A DNA stretch of 64,000 nucleotides, taken from assembly GCA_021397835.1 (NCBI GenBank), contig JAJFZO010000747.1, forward strand, positions 3,412,501-3,476,500, in the 5' to 3' direction. Shown piece by piece: positions 61,830 to 64,000 of this stretch. The translations under genes were made by a program, and so were the position numbers. Position 1 is the first letter of the stretch; each line of letters opens with the position of its first letter. The stretch is from Moringa oleifera (Eukaryota; Streptophyta; Magnoliopsida; Brassicales; Moringaceae). The notes below the pieces were generated by a model. It ran no database searches, was not told the origin of the DNA, and saw nothing but the letters and a program-made list of their open reading frames with translations.

Positions 61830-63110
61830 GTTTTTCAATTATGTATTTAAATAATTAATTTGAATTAATTTGCATTTTATTTAAAATTTAAAATTAAAAT
61901 TATTTATATTAAAAATTTTATACGATAAATTTTAACTAAAAACTTTATTTTAAACATAAAAAAATATTTAACCTATCATCATAAAAATTTTAAATTTTTT
62001 TAATAGTAAAAATAGTTTTTGAAAATTTTATATTATCATAAATTTAAAAAATTTATAAAATATAACTCATGAATTAAAAATTATTCAAATTTGAATGATA
62101 AAATTGAAATAGAGTGTAAAATTTGTTTGAGTTTTTTTTTTGAGGTATTTTATCAATAAAATTACTTTTAATTTTGCATTATTATTTGAGTTAAAATTCA
62201 AATTGAAAGTTGGAATGCACAATTGAAAAAATTAAAATGATAAATTTTAAATTAAAATCTAATCAAAATCCAATAATTTTTTTTTTTAATTTACCCTTAA
62301 GTTTACTATGTATAAAGATGCTAAATGCAAATTATTTGATGATTTGTGTTATATTAAATTTTAAAATTATTTTTAATAATTTATAATATTATTAAAAGTA
62401 AATAAAACTATATCTTAATTATTTATTTTGTTATTAATATTTTTAAAAAAATTCAAAATAATTCATATCAATAAAAAAAATATGATCATTTGTTATATTT
62501 ATCTAATTTACTGTTCATTTAAAAAATTAAAAATTTTTAATAATTATTTTAAAAATAAATAAGATAAAAGTCTCCTAAAATCTTAATATTTATCCTATGT
62601 TATCAATCAAACTATTATATTAAAAAAGTAATAAATTAAACCTTAATCTATTAATTTAATTTAACTTCAAACCTTATCAAAAAATTTAAAAATTAAGGAT
62701 ATTCAATTCGAAGATCTTATACAATGGATTTTACTTTAAATTTTTTTTATAAATATAAAAATATATTCAAGCTATCATTACAAAAAAATTCATAATTTTT
62801 TGAATACTAAAAAATATATTTTTTAAATTTATAATATCAAAATTATAAAAAAATATAAAAAATAGATATTACTTAAAAAATTATTCAAATTTGAAAAATG
62901 AACCTAAAATAAAGAGAATAATTCATTTAAATTATTTTTAATATATTTTAATACTGAAAATATTTTTAATTTTTTATAACCAATTAAGTTAAAGTCTAAT
63001 TTAAACTAAATTAAAAAATTAAAATTTAATTTATTATTTTTGGAACATAAAAAATTAATTATAATATAATAAATATTAAAATATAATAAAAATTTTACTC
63101 AAATAAATAA
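61830..63110 (+). repeat. two further MITE-like AT-rich repeat copies
   Basis: Copies lie at about 61830-62290 and 62545-63110. The second is the clearest in the window. It opens with AAAGTCTCCTAAAATCTTAA and ends with AATATTAAAATATAATAAAA then TTTTACTCAAAT, whose complement resembles its own start over about 45 bases. Confidence 0.6.
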
Positions 63111-64000
63111 ATTTTTAATTATTATAAAAATAGTTATAAAATATGTTATGCAAGTCGAGAAAGTTATGGAATGTATTGTCATAAGAGACAGAAAGTTCTG
63201 AAATTAAAAAAAGTAATATTTTCATTGCTTTGAAGTTTTATTTTAGTAAAAAGAAATAATATCCTGTGTTGTTTTTTTTATTACTTTTTATTTTATTATT
63301 ATATATATTTAAATTATTGTTTTTATGCCTATTAAGTTACAACAAAAACTCCAACGAATCGATTAAGTGATGACATAAAATTGATGATCAACATAATTTA
63401 TCCAAATTTCAACGGATTGATTAGAAGATGGCACTAAATTGCCATAACAAAAGCCGTCACATTACCTAATTGTTAAAGGTAGCAATAAAATATGAGACCT
63501 TAGGCTACCAATTATGAAACGTGAAGCATCGCTCTTGTTGAGATTTACGCATTTAATTTTGCTTTAGTGTTGGCACCGAAACCATGATCGGCTAGGTGAT
63601 ATATATTGGGGAGCAAATAGTAAGTGTCGTTTAGGCAACTTGTGATTAAAGAAGAATATAGGAAGATCATGTAACAGAAGATGTGGGCTTGATCTAAGTT
63701 GTGCAAGCTGCCATTTTTCTATTTTATTTTTTTGGCTCTAAGCTACCGAGTATCCCTACACAACAAGGGTGGCAAAGAATGCCATCACGCTTATATGATT
63801 CTCCATGGAAATAAAGATTTTTAACTTTGATTTAATTAATTTTTTAATTTTTAATTTAGAATATTGATATAAAAATAAAAAAATAATTTTTTAATTTTTT
63901 AAATTATCATGTGTGAATATCTTTTTTAAAATTCAACAGAATTAAGAACAGAAGATTTTGGAGCCCTTTAGTAGAGACTGTGTGAGCCGTCGCCAAAGTT
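63111..64000. other. right-edge intergenic region, no gene seen
   Basis: AT-rich to about 63340, then mixed composition to about 63800, without a supported exon or RNA. A gene could begin beyond the window edge. Confidence 0.4.

Overview
This is a stretch of nuclear DNA from a eudicot plant. It has multi-exon genes with GT-AG introns, intergenic DNA that is mostly A and T, plant-only families (HIPP metallochaperone, 4CL-like ligase, R2R3-MYB, serine carboxypeptidase-like) and decayed LINE and Ty1/copia elements. The proteins look most like rosid or woody-eudicot orthologues. The species cannot be named from the sequence alone.

Layout from left to right: a two-domain HIPP metal-binding gene (1632-3436, -); a MIR530 microRNA locus (hairpin about 7625-7790, +) with three G-boxes upstream; a peroxisomal-type 4-coumarate:CoA ligase-like gene of the At4g05160 type (11288-14505, -); a block of dead retroelements (LINE about 15.4-18.0 kb, then a copia element about 18.1-21.5 kb); glyoxalase I (22079-26064, +) with two SINE-like insertions in its largest intron; an R2R3-MYB of the RAX2/MYB38 type (30808-32387, -); a roughly 10 kb AT-rich gene desert; alpha-L-fucosidase FUC1 (42754-44454, +); a METTL21-type methyltransferase (45308-48893, -); S-adenosylmethionine synthase (51989-53161, +, with a leader intron); a small RPA-like OB-fold gene (55330-56583, +); a serine carboxypeptidase-like gene of the SCPL48/49 type (57067-59708, -); and an AT-rich tail to 64000.

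All nine multi-exon protein genes were rebuilt exon by exon from splice signals. Each gives an intact frame of the length expected for its family. The genes are independent housekeeping or developmental loci, not a pathway cluster. Two relations stand out. An S-adenosylmethionine synthase and a SAM-dependent methyltransferase are divergently arranged. The RAX2-like MYB and SAM synthase pair also recalls the neighbouring Arabidopsis loci At2g36880/At2g36890 (from memory).

The most interesting non-coding content is the MIR530 locus with its G-box cluster, and an AT-rich repeat family of about 0.5 kb with long terminal inverted repeats (MITE-like). Many diverged copies of that family, in both orientations, make up much of the intergenic DNA.
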